Source: Spirosoma lacussanchae
GTDB taxonomy: Bacteria; Bacteroidota; Bacteroidia; Cytophagales; Spirosomataceae
Direction: 5' to 3'
Assembly: GCF_005870035.1 (NCBI RefSeq)
Contig: NZ_SWJG01000001.1
Span: 2,405,639-2,469,638 of the forward strand
DNA: 64,000 bases
The notes beneath the pieces were generated by a model. It was not told the DNA's origin, made no database searches, and saw only the letters and a program-made list of their open reading frames with translations. Shown here piece after piece: positions 42,382 through 50,523 of this stretch; position 1 is the first letter of the stretch, and every line of letters starts with the position of its first letter. The position numbers and the translations under genes are program-made.

Positions 42382-42436
42382 CAAAAAAGCCGGGTTGTCC
42401 GGCAATCCTGCAGGCAGGATCAGCTGACAACCCGGC
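42382..42436 (-). terminator. Terminator between the DinB and EVE genes
   Basis: GCCGGGTTGTC (42389-42399) pairs with GACAACCCGGC (42426-42436), with a smaller hairpin inside containing CCTGCAGGCAGG. On the minus strand it runs into a T-run (42388-42382). Confidence 0.85.
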
Positions 42437-42444
42437 GGTTGTTA

Positions 42445-43017
42445 TTAATAAAAATCGTCGTGCTCGGAGCTGCTGCCAAAGGGCGATCCGTATTGATCTT
42501 CGTCGTCTTCGTAGCGCGATCCGGCCCGGTTGAATGCCAGTGCTTTCTTGAGTATCATGATCTGTCCCGTATGATACAGGTCATGGTTGATTATACCGTG
42601 TAGCATGTCGTAATAAGTATAGTCACGCCCCGGTACAATGTCTTCCAGAAACTCGTCATCATCTCGTTTGTCGAGTTCGTTGATTAGCTCTTCCTGACTC
42701 AGGCTGAGTTCCATTTCGAGCGCTTCCCACTCAAAATCATCGATTTTATCGGGGAGGGCGCCAAAATTTTTCTCCGGTGTGGTTATATCAAACGTCGCAT
42801 CGCCCTGCATCTTCTTGACGCAGAAAATCCGCCAGCTTGTCATATGAAAAACCAGTTCGGCAATGGTATGGGTATTAGGGCTAATCCGTCGCCCGGCCAT
42901 ATCGGGGGTTACTTCCCGCAGGGCCTCCACCACCGACGGGCCATGCCAGGCCTCCTCACTCTCGTAGGTGGTGTTGAGTAAGTCGATAATGCGTATGAGT
43001 TCGTCGTTAGGAACCAT
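42445..43017 (-). CDS. DinB-family protein
   Basis: 190 aa, soluble, a four-helix DinB/YfiT-like fold: LLNTTYESEEAWHGPSVVEALREV, NTHTIAELVFHMTSWRIFCVKKM (His on helix 2), and DMLHGIINHDLYHTGQIMILKKAL (two His on helix 4). The three His residues fit the metal site of the family. Members act as metal-dependent thiol transferases or hydrolases; the substrate is unknown. A minus-strand TACCTTTG box (43187-43180) may be its promoter. Confidence 0.88.
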   Translation of the reverse strand: MVPNDELIRIIDLLNTTYESEEAWHGPSVVEALREVTPDMAGRRISPNTHTIAELVFHMTSWRIFCVKKMQGDATFDITTPEKNFGALPDKIDDFEWEALEMELSLSQEELINELDKRDDDEFLEDIVPGRDYTYYDMLHGIINHDLYHTGQIMILKKALAFNRAGSRYEDDEDQYGSPFGSSSEHDDFY

Positions 43018-43378
43018 CTTTTCTAGTTGTGTCGTAGTGCTTCAGAGTTGTAATGCCAACCGTAGGTATAACACGAAGTGCCTTACTCTGTTGGTTTACC
43101 TTTATAAATCAGTCAAATCAACCACAGTCGCCCATCGTCAGGTGCTCGCTGCAGACGGGCCGATCGGCAATTTGTCCCGCAAAGGTAAGTTAATATTGAC
43201 GGGTTCTGAAAAAATGCCGCCCTGAGACCGCTCTATTTGAGGGTTGCCGGTTCGTTGGTTTAGGCACCGGCAGCCCCCGATCGGCAATAATTGTGGTTGG
43301 GCATGATTTTAGCAACAGGTTCTTTCACCGGATGTGACCCTGGGAAGCTCCCCGCGACTCAACTGAACAGGCCTACCG
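43018..43378. other. Intergenic region between DinB and Wzi genes
   Basis: 361 bases with no gene. It contains the minus-strand -7-like box CAAAGGTA (43180-43187) and two direct copies of CCGATCGGCAAT (43160-43171 and 43277-43288), each with an internal CCGATCGG palindrome. Confidence 0.6.
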
Positions 43379-44872
43379 ATGATGACTTCGTTTCTACGCT
43401 TACTTGTCTGTTTTCTACTGGGGCTTGCTAACTGCTCAGGTCAGTTTACCAAGCCGCTCCGGTTAGATACCGAGGCCGGAAGCTATTTTTCAACCTCCGG
43501 ACTTACCCCCTTCTGGTTACGGGCCAACCAGTTCGGGATTGTTCCGCGCGAACATGCTATCATGACCGTCCGGCAAACGCTGCGGGTCGATTATGACCGG
43601 CCACCCGGCAATATGCTGGATAGCATCCGTTCGGTGAATAAACGGATTGACTGGGGCTGGGGCGTTCAGGCGGTCTTCAACGCTGGTTATGCTTACAAAC
43701 TGCTGATCCCCGAAGCGTATGTCAAGGTTAAACTAGGGGCGTTTGAAATCTGGAGCGGTCGTCGGCGAACAACGAGCGGACTGGCAGATTCGACTCTTTC
43801 CTCAGGCTCCTATGCGGTTTCGGGCAACGCGCTACCGATGTTGAATCTTCAGTTCGGCATTCCGGAGTTCACCCCCCGACGCGGGCTGATCAGCCTGAAA
43901 GGCTTTTATAACCACGGCTGGTTCGAGAACGATCGATTCGTCAAAAATGCCATGCTGCACCAGAAGGCGCTCTACCTGCGTTTGGGGAAACCCACCTGGC
44001 GACTTAAACTGTACGGCGGCTTCAACCACCAGGTCATGTGGGGCGGGAATACCGAACGACTGCCAGGCACTCTGGTTAAAAACCAGCAGTTACCCGCTAC
44101 CTTCAGTGACTACCTCGACGCCGTAATGGGAAGCACCCTGGGCGCCCGAACCAATGTAGACACCAATCGGGTAAGCCAGTTTGATCGCGAAAACCGGATT
44201 GGCAACCACCTTGGCACGGTAGATGTGGGGTTCGAGTACACCGCCCGCTCCTTTTCAGTCTTTGCGTATCGCCAGAGCATCTATGAAGACGGGTCTTTGT
44301 TTTACCTGATCAATATTCGCGATGGGTTACACGGCCTCCGCATCCGCAACCGACGGCCCCTGAATCCCGACGGCCTCCAGATTCAGGACGTCTTGCTCGA
44401 GTATTTGTATACACAAAATCAGGGGGGAGCGGTGTTCAGCAATAATCCATTCCAGCGCGGCCGGGACAACTACTTCAACCACTCTCAGTACCAGGACGGC
44501 TGGTCGCGTTACGGGCTGACCATCGGCACGCCCTTCATCACTCCCTCGGGAGATGGCCGCACCGGTCTGCCCCTGTACGGGTTCACCAACAACAATCGGG
44601 TATCCGTCATGCACATCGGTCTGTCGGGGCAGGTACTGGATTTCTTTCAGTTTCAGGTGAAGGCGTCTTACAGCGCGAATAAGGGCACTTATGAAAAACC
44701 CTTTGCTCAGACGTTGCGTCAGTTTTCGTCGGCGCTGACCGTGTCGGCCCCACTCTATATTCTCAACGGCGTGACCGCTTCGATGGCGGTAGCCCTTGAT
44801 GCAGGCGATCTCTACTACAATAGCCTCGGATTTTACGTTGGTATCCGGAAAGAATCTCAGTTCGGGCGCTGA
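43379..44872 (+). CDS. Capsule assembly Wzi-family outer membrane protein
   Basis: 497 aa with a signal peptide (about MMTSFLRLLVCFLLGLANCSGQ). LDTEAGSYFSTSGLTPFWLRANQFGIVP is typical of the Wzi-like family in Bacteroidota, followed by alternating beta strands and an aromatic terminus (SLGFYVGIRKESQFGR), consistent with an 18-strand barrel. E. coli Wzi anchors capsule polysaccharide to the cell surface. No other capsule gene is nearby. Two ATGs (43379 and 43382) are adjacent; the first is used. Confidence 0.88.
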   Translation: MMTSFLRLLVCFLLGLANCSGQFTKPLRLDTEAGSYFSTSGLTPFWLRANQFGIVPREHAIMTVRQTLRVDYDRPPGNMLDSIRSVNKRIDWGWGVQAVFNAGYAYKLLIPEAYVKVKLGAFEIWSGRRRTTSGLADSTLSSGSYAVSGNALPMLNLQFGIPEFTPRRGLISLKGFYNHGWFENDRFVKNAMLHQKALYLRLGKPTWRLKLYGGFNHQVMWGGNTERLPGTLVKNQQLPATFSDYLDAVMGSTLGARTNVDTNRVSQFDRENRIGNHLGTVDVGFEYTARSFSVFAYRQSIYEDGSLFYLINIRDGLHGLRIRNRRPLNPDGLQIQDVLLEYLYTQNQGGAVFSNNPFQRGRDNYFNHSQYQDGWSRYGLTIGTPFITPSGDGRTGLPLYGFTNNNRVSVMHIGLSGQVLDFFQFQVKASYSANKGTYEKPFAQTLRQFSSALTVSAPLYILNGVTASMAVALDAGDLYYNSLGFYVGIRKESQFGR

Positions 44873-45117
44873 CTTTCCTTTTTGTTTGTAAGCTATTTTA
44901 TAGACTAACCGAATAATAAATCTTTAGTCTAATCTATCCTTAGAGTATCTAAAGTTTTACTTAAAACGGCTACTTTTCTGTGCATAAGCGTACTGACAGT
45001 GAATGAAAGTGCTGTTAGGTATAGTAATTGTCTAAGGTCGATTCTGTATCTAATCAGCTCATATTGATCACTTAATGCGCCCACTGCTAACCTTATTCTC
45101 AATATACTTTATTTGTC

Positions 45118-45672
45118 ATGGCTAAACACCAACATCTAAAAGATGAAGAACTTATCCGTATGTATCTGCACACCCAGCAGAACAATTATTTCGAAACCCT
45201 ATACAATCGGTACGTCAGCAAAGTGTACCGCCGGTGTCTTTCGCTGATCAAAGACTCTACCAAGGCTGAAGATTTCACCCACGACATCTTCCTGCGGGTG
45301 TACGGAAACCTCGGCAATTTCCGCGAGCACTCTACCTTTTCAACCTGGCTGTATTCCATCTCCTACAACTATTGTATGGACCAGCTTCGGTACGCCCACC
45401 GTACGGTAACCGTTGCGCTGGACGATGACGACGAGCATCAACTGGCAGACAGTTCGGATCACGAACTGATTGAAACTCAATTTCAGCAGCTGGCTCAGGT
45501 GATGGGTACCATTTCGCCCCAGGAGACCCAGATGCTTCGGCTTAAGTACGAAGAAGGGCTGGATATCCGATCCATTGCAGACCAGCTGGCGCTGAAAGAC
45601 AGCGCGGTAAAAATGCGCCTGAAACGCACCCGCGACAAAATCCGGCGTCTGTATGACGCTCATTACCTGTAA
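45118..45672 (+). CDS. ECF-type RNA polymerase sigma factor
   Basis: 184 aa. Region 2 is FETLYNRYVSKVYRRCLSLI...AEDFTHDIFLRVYGNLGNF...TFSTWLYSISYNYCMDQLR; region 4 is ISPQETQMLRLKYEEGLDIRSIADQL...SAVKMRLKRTRDKIRRL. It lacks the region 3 and 1.1 of housekeeping sigmas. No anti-sigma gene is adjacent: the next gene is convergent. Upstream are 245 AT-rich bases with a small hairpin (44901-44931). Its regulon is unknown. Confidence 0.93.
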   Translation: MAKHQHLKDEELIRMYLHTQQNNYFETLYNRYVSKVYRRCLSLIKDSTKAEDFTHDIFLRVYGNLGNFREHSTFSTWLYSISYNYCMDQLRYAHRTVTVALDDDDEHQLADSSDHELIETQFQQLAQVMGTISPQETQMLRLKYEEGLDIRSIADQLALKDSAVKMRLKRTRDKIRRLYDAHYL

Positions 45673-45709
45673 ATTATTCCTGCAGAAGAATTCGGTTACC
45701 TGTTTAGCC

Positions 45710-45750
45710 AAACCTATCCGTATCCGCAGCCTCCGGGCACGGATAGGTTT
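45710..45750. terminator. Bidirectional terminator
   Basis: AAACCTATCCGT (45710-45721) pairs with ACGGATAGGTTT (45739-45750), between the sigma-factor gene and the convergent CAP gene. Confidence 0.75.
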
Positions 45751-45762
45751 CGTTGGCGGTTA

Positions 45763-46365
45763 CTACCTACGGGTACCGAAATCAGTTACCCAGTAGTGGC
45801 GGTAGGTGCTGGTCGCTGAATAGGCATACCCCACCCCTACCTGTTTGAAGTTGGCGCTCATGATATTGCGACAGTGGCCCGGCGACTTCAGCCAGCCATC
45901 AACTACCGCCCGGGTGGTGCTGTAACCAGCCGCAATATTTTCGCCGGCGGCCCGCCATATGTACCCCTCCCGGGTCATCCGATCCCAGGGTTGCGAGCCG
46001 TCACGTCCGGTATGGCTGAAATAGTTGTAGGTAGCCATATCCAGCGCATGCTTATCCGAAGCGGAATTTAGCTGGCTATCCAGCGTGAGAGCAGGCACGG
46101 CGGGGTACGTTGTGGTGCCGCACTGGCAGGGTTTGGAGCGAGCTACGTTAATGTAGGTCAGGACTTCCTGCTGCTGGGCAGAGCTGGCGGCTGCAGCACG
46201 TGCCCCGGCCAGATCTGGGGCAGGGCCGGTGGTTTGGCCCGTGTTTATTTCGGTATAGACTGAAGACGAAACAGGAGCCGGCACCTGCGCCGACTCCCGA
46301 TCGGACTGACACGCTGCTGTAGCCATAACCATGACTGCCGTAGCGAAGAGGTAGGAAAACTTCAT
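45763..46365 (-). CDS. CAP-domain (SCP/PR1-like) lipoprotein
   Basis: 200 aa. The signal MKFSYLFATAVMVMATAAC ends in a lipobox (TAAC). The CAP domain runs from about residue 65: VLTYINVARSKPCQC, SASDKHALDMATYNYFSHTGRDGSQPWDRM, GENIAAGYSTTRAVVDGWLKSPGHCRNIM and YWVTDFGTR. The His and Glu residues of the CAP cavity (SHTG, GENIA, PGHC) are present. Such bacterial proteins are secreted or surface-bound; their activity is debated. Confidence 0.92.
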   Translation of the reverse strand: MKFSYLFATAVMVMATAACQSDRESAQVPAPVSSSVYTEINTGQTTGPAPDLAGARAAAASSAQQQEVLTYINVARSKPCQCGTTTYPAVPALTLDSQLNSASDKHALDMATYNYFSHTGRDGSQPWDRMTREGYIWRAAGENIAAGYSTTRAVVDGWLKSPGHCRNIMSANFKQVGVGYAYSATSTYRHYWVTDFGTRR

Positions 46366-46513
46366 AAAATATATAGTTGGATTTATTGATTAAACGGTAG
46401 CTCTACCGCTCTGGTATGCTATCGAACCCAACTTTTTGCATTTATTTTCGAGCCATCCGTAACCTCTTGTTTACTTACCAGGCTATAGTATTCGTTGTCA
46501 AATCCATAGGATT

Positions 46514-47014
46514 TTACTCGGTCGGTGTGGGTCTCCATCGAAACGCTTGCTCATTCACGGCTCGCATCGTGCACAACACACCGTTCAGATGGTCATACTC
46601 ATGCTGAATTAACTCGGCCAGCGACCAGTCCGTTACCGTCCATACCTGCTCCTGCCAGTGCTCGTCCCGATAGGCAAGTGTCAGCGTTTTGTGACGCCTG
46701 ACCTTGACCAATAGATTCGGAAAGCTCATACAGTCATCCCAGAGTTCATCCAGCTCCGGGCTCACGTCTATCAACTCAGGGTTGATAATAATTAGAGGCC
46801 GGTCGATGTTCAGATAAAACAGCCGTTTCATAATGCCCAGCTGGGGCGCAGCAATACCCCGCCCAAACCGATAGCGGGCCCGAATTTCTTCCATCACAGC
46901 GTACAGGTCCGCCACCCATCCTGGCACCAGGGGTAGCTCTTCTTTCCTGACCGGGTCGCAGTTTTGATACAACCGTGGATCGCCGAGCAGGAGCAGATCA
47001 GAGAGCGTTTTCAT
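46514..47014 (-). CDS. def: Peptide deformylase-like protein with a variant second motif
   Basis: 166 aa. Motif 1 is GRGIAAPQ (51-58) and motif 3 is HEYDH (138-142), both complete. Motif 2, normally EGCLS, reads DDCMS (Cys95 kept). The metal ligands Cys95, His138, His142 and the catalytic Glu139 are intact, so it is probably active, but the changed residues next to Cys suggest a divergent paralogue. It would remove formyl groups from new proteins, or from another substrate. ATGs at 47071, 47038 and 47014 are in frame; 47014 gives the family N-terminus. It is not beside fmt. Confidence 0.8.
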   Translation of the reverse strand: MKTLSDLLLLGDPRLYQNCDPVRKEELPLVPGWVADLYAVMEEIRARYRFGRGIAAPQLGIMKRLFYLNIDRPLIIINPELIDVSPELDELWDDCMSFPNLLVKVRRHKTLTLAYRDEHWQEQVWTVTDWSLAELIQHEYDHLNGVLCTMRAVNEQAFRWRPTPTE

Positions 47015-47072
47015 TTTATAGACGGCAATTGTGTTCATTCTACCGGCAGACCAAGGCTGTGTTATATTCATG

Positions 47073-47291
47073 CAACGGCATAATTACCATTGCTTCTCAT
47101 AGACCTGGCTCAATGAAATAGTCCAACTTATTCCAACAATCAATGGTATCGGCATTGATGACGACAATCCCTGGCGATCCTAAATACTATAATAACAACG
47201 GCATAATGCCATCGCTACTCATGAATCTAGCTCAGTAGGATTGACCGGCCTATTCCAACAATGATCAGCGTCGGCCTTGATGCTGACGATC
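47073..47291. repeat. Two diverged direct repeats, period 123 bases
   Basis: Copy 1 (47073 to about 47169) and copy 2 (47196 to about 47291) align along their length. Both have CAACGGCATAAT, then CCAT-GCT-CTCAT, GCTCA, TTCCAACAAT, TCGGC-TTGATG and GACGA/GACAATC blocks in the same order. Copy 2 has the palindrome GGCATAATGCC. The pair fills the spacer between hisD and the deformylase gene. They may be a dispersed family or remnants of a duplicated coding end. Confidence 0.7.
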
Positions 47292-47294
47292 AAT

Positions 47295-48587
47295 TTACAG
47301 CACCGGACTTTCTTCGTTGATACTGGCTAAACGCAGGCTGACGGCGCGTTTGTGCGCGTCCAGCGATTCTGCTTCGGCCATAGCCTCAACGACTGGTCCT
47401 ACCTGCTGAAGCCCTTCCGGGGTGATGTGCTGAACCGTAATTTTTTTGACGAAGCTATCGAGCGATACGCCACTATAGGCCCGCGCGAACCCGTTGGTGG
47501 GCAAGGTATGATTCGTGCCTGACGCGTAGTCGCCAGCCGATTCAGGAGTGTAGTTGCCCAGAAAGATAGACCCCGCGTTGATAATCTGTTCGGCTACCTG
47601 CTCGGCATTGCTGACACTCAGAATGAGGTGCTCGGCCGCGTACTGATTCAGCAGCTCGATTGCATCGGCCTGCGTGTCGACCAGAATGGCCTTACTATTC
47701 TCGAGCGCCTGCGCGGCCAGGTCGCGCCGGGGAAGCTTATCGAGTTGCGTCCCTAACGTCAGATTCACGCTATTGATCAGCTTTTTACTGGTAGAAACCA
47801 GCAGCACCTGGCTATCAGCCCCATGCTCGGCCTGCGAGAGCAGATCGGCCGCCACAAACGACGGCACAGCAGTATCATCGGCGTAAACGGCTACCTCGCT
47901 GGGACCAGCGGGCATGTCGATAGCCATTCCTTCTTTGGCAACCAGCATCTTGGCCGCTGTCACGTATTGATTTCCGGGACCGAATATTTTGTATACCCGG
48001 GGAACGGTCTCGGTCCCATACGCCATAGCCGCTACGGCCTGCGCTCCGCCAATCCGGAAAACGCGCGTGACCCCAACCAGCCGGGCCGCATAATAGATAG
48101 CCGGGTGACTACCGGGCGTACAAAGCACGACCTCCCGGCAACCAGCCAGCTGAGCCGGCACGCCCAGCATCAGAACCGTACTGAACAAAGGAGCCGTGCC
48201 ACCCGGAATGTACAGGCCCACCTTTTCAATCCCCACGCTCCGGCGCCAGCACGTAACCCCCGGCATCGTTTCTATTTTTTCGACGGGTTGTTTCTGCGCT
48301 TCATGAAATAACCGAATATTCTGATACGCCTGCCGGATCGCGGCCTTTAACTCGGCAGACAACTGCTCTTCTGCGGCATCGAGCTCGGCCGCACTAACCT
48401 CCAGCTGATCAGGTTGTAGCGTTAGCCGATCAAATCGCTGAGCCAGTTCGATCAGGGCCGTATCCCCTCCGGCGCGTACCTGGGCCAGTATAGGGGTGAC
48501 GGCAGCTTCAATCTGCTGGGTCGATTGCACCGGTCGGGCCAGCAGCGCAGGCCATTCGCTCCGGTCAGGAAAAGGAATAATTGTCAT
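47295..48587 (-). CDS. hisD: Histidinol dehydrogenase
   Basis: 430 aa, complete. It catalyses the last two steps of histidine synthesis (histidinol to histidine, NAD). Typical segments are GVTCWRRSVGIEKVGLYIPGGTAPLFSTVLML, KIFGPGNQYVTAAKMLV, GPSEVAVYADD, DLLSQAEHGADSQV and SGTNHTLPTNGFARAYSGVS with the catalytic His. It follows hisG on the minus strand with a 66-base gap. No other his gene is in the window, so the hisGD pair may be the start of a longer operon broken here by the repeat region. Confidence 0.97.
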   Translation of the reverse strand: MTIIPFPDRSEWPALLARPVQSTQQIEAAVTPILAQVRAGGDTALIELAQRFDRLTLQPDQLEVSAAELDAAEEQLSAELKAAIRQAYQNIRLFHEAQKQPVEKIETMPGVTCWRRSVGIEKVGLYIPGGTAPLFSTVLMLGVPAQLAGCREVVLCTPGSHPAIYYAARLVGVTRVFRIGGAQAVAAMAYGTETVPRVYKIFGPGNQYVTAAKMLVAKEGMAIDMPAGPSEVAVYADDTAVPSFVAADLLSQAEHGADSQVLLVSTSKKLINSVNLTLGTQLDKLPRRDLAAQALENSKAILVDTQADAIELLNQYAAEHLILSVSNAEQVAEQIINAGSIFLGNYTPESAGDYASGTNHTLPTNGFARAYSGVSLDSFVKKITVQHITPEGLQQVGPVVEAMAEAESLDAHKRAVSLRLASINEESPVL

Positions 48588-48653
48588 GATGAATACGGCT
48601 GAAGAAATACGCTGGGCCGGCAGCCCGTCGCCACCGCCCGGATTGCAGCGCTG

Positions 48654-49514
48654 TTAATAAATCATTTTCTCGATGGGGATAACCAGAATCCCCTCCGCCC
48701 CAGCGGCCCGAATCGCTTCGATGTTTTCCCAAAATTCGTTTTCATTCAGGACCGAATGAACCGAGCTCCAACCCTCCGTAGCCAGGGGTGTCACGGTCGG
48801 ACTCTTCATGCCCGGCAGCAGCGCCGTTATCTGATCGAGGGCGTCGTTAGGCGCGTTCAGCACAATGTACTTGTTATTTTTGGCGGCCTGCACCGATTTA
48901 ATCCGAAACAGTAGTTTGTCGACCAGCGCCTGTTTGTCGGCGTCGAGGGCCGGGCGGGCAATCAGGATTGCTTCCGACCGGAAAATAGTTTCGACTTCTT
49001 TGAGGCCATTGCTCAATAACGTGCTGCCTGAGCTGACAATATCGCAGACGGCTTCGGCCAGTCCAATGCTGGGGGCAATCTCGACCGATCCGCTGATCTC
49101 GTGAATCTCGGCCTGGACTCCTTCGCCAGCCAGGTAAGTGCCTAACAGATTCGGGTACGACGTGGCAATGTTTTTACCCTGTAAATCCTGAGTACCGACC
49201 CAGTCGACACCGCGCGGAATGGCAATACTCAGCCGACATTTGGAAAAGCCCAGTTTGTGCACCGTCTGAACCGGGCGGCCCGTCTCGACCGCTACGTTCT
49301 CCCCAACGATACCGAGGTCAGCCACGCCATCTTCGACGTAGCCTGGAATATCGTCGTCCCGCAAAAACAGGAACTCAGCCGGAAAATTGGAGGATACCGA
49401 TTTGAGTTTACCGGTGCCATAGTCGAACCGGATACCGCACTCTTTGAAAAGCTGGTACGAATCTTCGCTCAGCCGACCGGATTTTTGAAGGGCAATGCGT
49501 AATAAAGAAGCCAT
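48654..49514 (-). CDS. hisG: ATP phosphoribosyltransferase, long form
   Basis: 286 aa from the ATG at 49514. First step of histidine synthesis (ATP + PRPP). LRIALQKSGRLSEDSYQLFKECGI is the N-terminus; VADLGIVGENV and EIAPSIGLAEAVCDIVSSGSTL carry the PRPP site; the C-terminal ACT-like regulatory domain (KYIVLNAPNDALDQITALLPG...) marks the long, histidine-inhibited form. A TTG 27 bases upstream is a poorer start. A minus-strand TACTTTTG box (49639-49632) may be its promoter. Confidence 0.97.
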   Translation of the reverse strand: MASLLRIALQKSGRLSEDSYQLFKECGIRFDYGTGKLKSVSSNFPAEFLFLRDDDIPGYVEDGVADLGIVGENVAVETGRPVQTVHKLGFSKCRLSIAIPRGVDWVGTQDLQGKNIATSYPNLLGTYLAGEGVQAEIHEISGSVEIAPSIGLAEAVCDIVSSGSTLLSNGLKEVETIFRSEAILIARPALDADKQALVDKLLFRIKSVQAAKNNKYIVLNAPNDALDQITALLPGMKSPTVTPLATEGWSSVHSVLNENEFWENIEAIRAAGAEGILVIPIEKMIY

Positions 49515-49878
49515 GAATGGATTTGACGAATGACGAATCACAACAGGCAGGAAAGGCCGGGAGTTATTCGCTGATGAGTAGGCAGGCCGCAGACATTGAT
49601 GCGTTGCAGAACTACCTGGTTAAATGAACGGCAAAAGTACAGGAAAACGACGTATCGGCAGATCGATTCAGTCGTAGAATATGGACCAATCAGCCGCGAT
49701 GATGGCGACGATGTCGAAAATAGGGAACGGCGGCCCGGGAGGAGATCATGGGCGCAAAAGTAATAGCCAACTCTGTCTGGAACAAGCCTCCGGCCAGTTT
49801 CGCCATCGGTAAGCGGGTCGGCGTATCCAAAAACAGGCAGGGGCTCGAAGCAGGCACCAAAAGCCGTATCTTTGTCGT
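49515..49878. other. Divergent promoter region between hisG and queE
   Basis: 364 bases without a credible gene. A 123-codon minus-strand frame here has low-quality composition and no family features. It contains two minus-strand TACTTTTG boxes (49639-49632 and 49762-49755) and a plus-strand TATCTTTG (49867-49874). No his leader peptide or T-box is seen. Confidence 0.55.
49867..49874 (+). promoter_or_regulatory. -7-like box at queE
   Basis: TATCTTTG matches TAnnTTTG exactly but ends only 5 bases before the first ATG of queE. If real, the transcript is nearly leaderless or translation begins at the second ATG (49939). Confidence 0.3.
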
Positions 49879-50523
49879 ATGCTTTTGGAACAGAAACAAC
49901 AACCTTCATCAGACTTAATTACGTCATCATTACCCGTAATGGAAGCGTTTTATACGCTCCAGGGCGAGGGAGCGCATACCGGGCGGGCTGCCTATTTTAT
50001 CAGGCTGGGTGGCTGCGACGTGGGCTGCCACTGGTGCGACGTAAAAGAATCGTGGGATGTCAACGCCCATCCGCAGCGTACCATCGATGCTATTGTAGCG
50101 GGTGCCCTGGCCTATCCGGGCCGAATGGCGGTCATTACGGGTGGTGAACCGCTTATGCACAACCTGACCCCGCTCACCCGCGCGTTACAGACCGCCGGCT
50201 TCCGAACCAACATCGAAACATCCGGCGTTTGTGAGGCCGTTAGCGGTTCGTGGGACTGGATCTGCTTTTCGCCCAAGAAGTTTAAAAAGCCCAACCCAGC
50301 CATTTTTAAACGGGCCGATGAGTTGAAAGTCATTGTCTACAATCAGTCTGATTTCGCCTTTGCCGAGTCGTTTGTCCCCTCGCTTCGCCCCGATTGTAAA
50401 CTCTTTTTACAAACCGAGTGGAGTCGTTCCAATGAAATGCTACCTCGCATCGTTGAGTACGTTAAAGACCATCCGCAATGGCAGCTTTCTTTACAAACAC
50501 ACAAGTATCTGGATATCCCCTAA
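49879..50523 (+). CDS. queE: 7-carboxy-7-deazaguanine synthase (radical SAM)
   Basis: 214 aa. Converts 6-carboxytetrahydropterin to CDG in the queuosine pathway. EAFYTLQGEGAHTGRAAYFIRLGGC leads to the radical-SAM cysteines Cys46, 50 and 53 (CX3CX2C, CDVGCHWC). VITGGEPLM and the later INLNIETSG-like NIETSGVC are also typical. The first ATG (49879) is used; a second at 49939 (MEAFYTLQ) is possible. The stop overlaps the start of the next gene by 46 bases. Confidence 0.95.
   Translation: MLLEQKQQPSSDLITSSLPVMEAFYTLQGEGAHTGRAAYFIRLGGCDVGCHWCDVKESWDVNAHPQRTIDAIVAGALAYPGRMAVITGGEPLMHNLTPLTRALQTAGFRTNIETSGVCEAVSGSWDWICFSPKKFKKPNPAIFKRADELKVIVYNQSDFAFAESFVPSLRPDCKLFLQTEWSRSNEMLPRIVEYVKDHPQWQLSLQTHKYLDIP

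Noticed and set aside
49538-49909. 123-codon minus-strand frame between hisG and queE
   Set aside because: No recognisable motif, overlaps both flanking starts and the promoter-like boxes.
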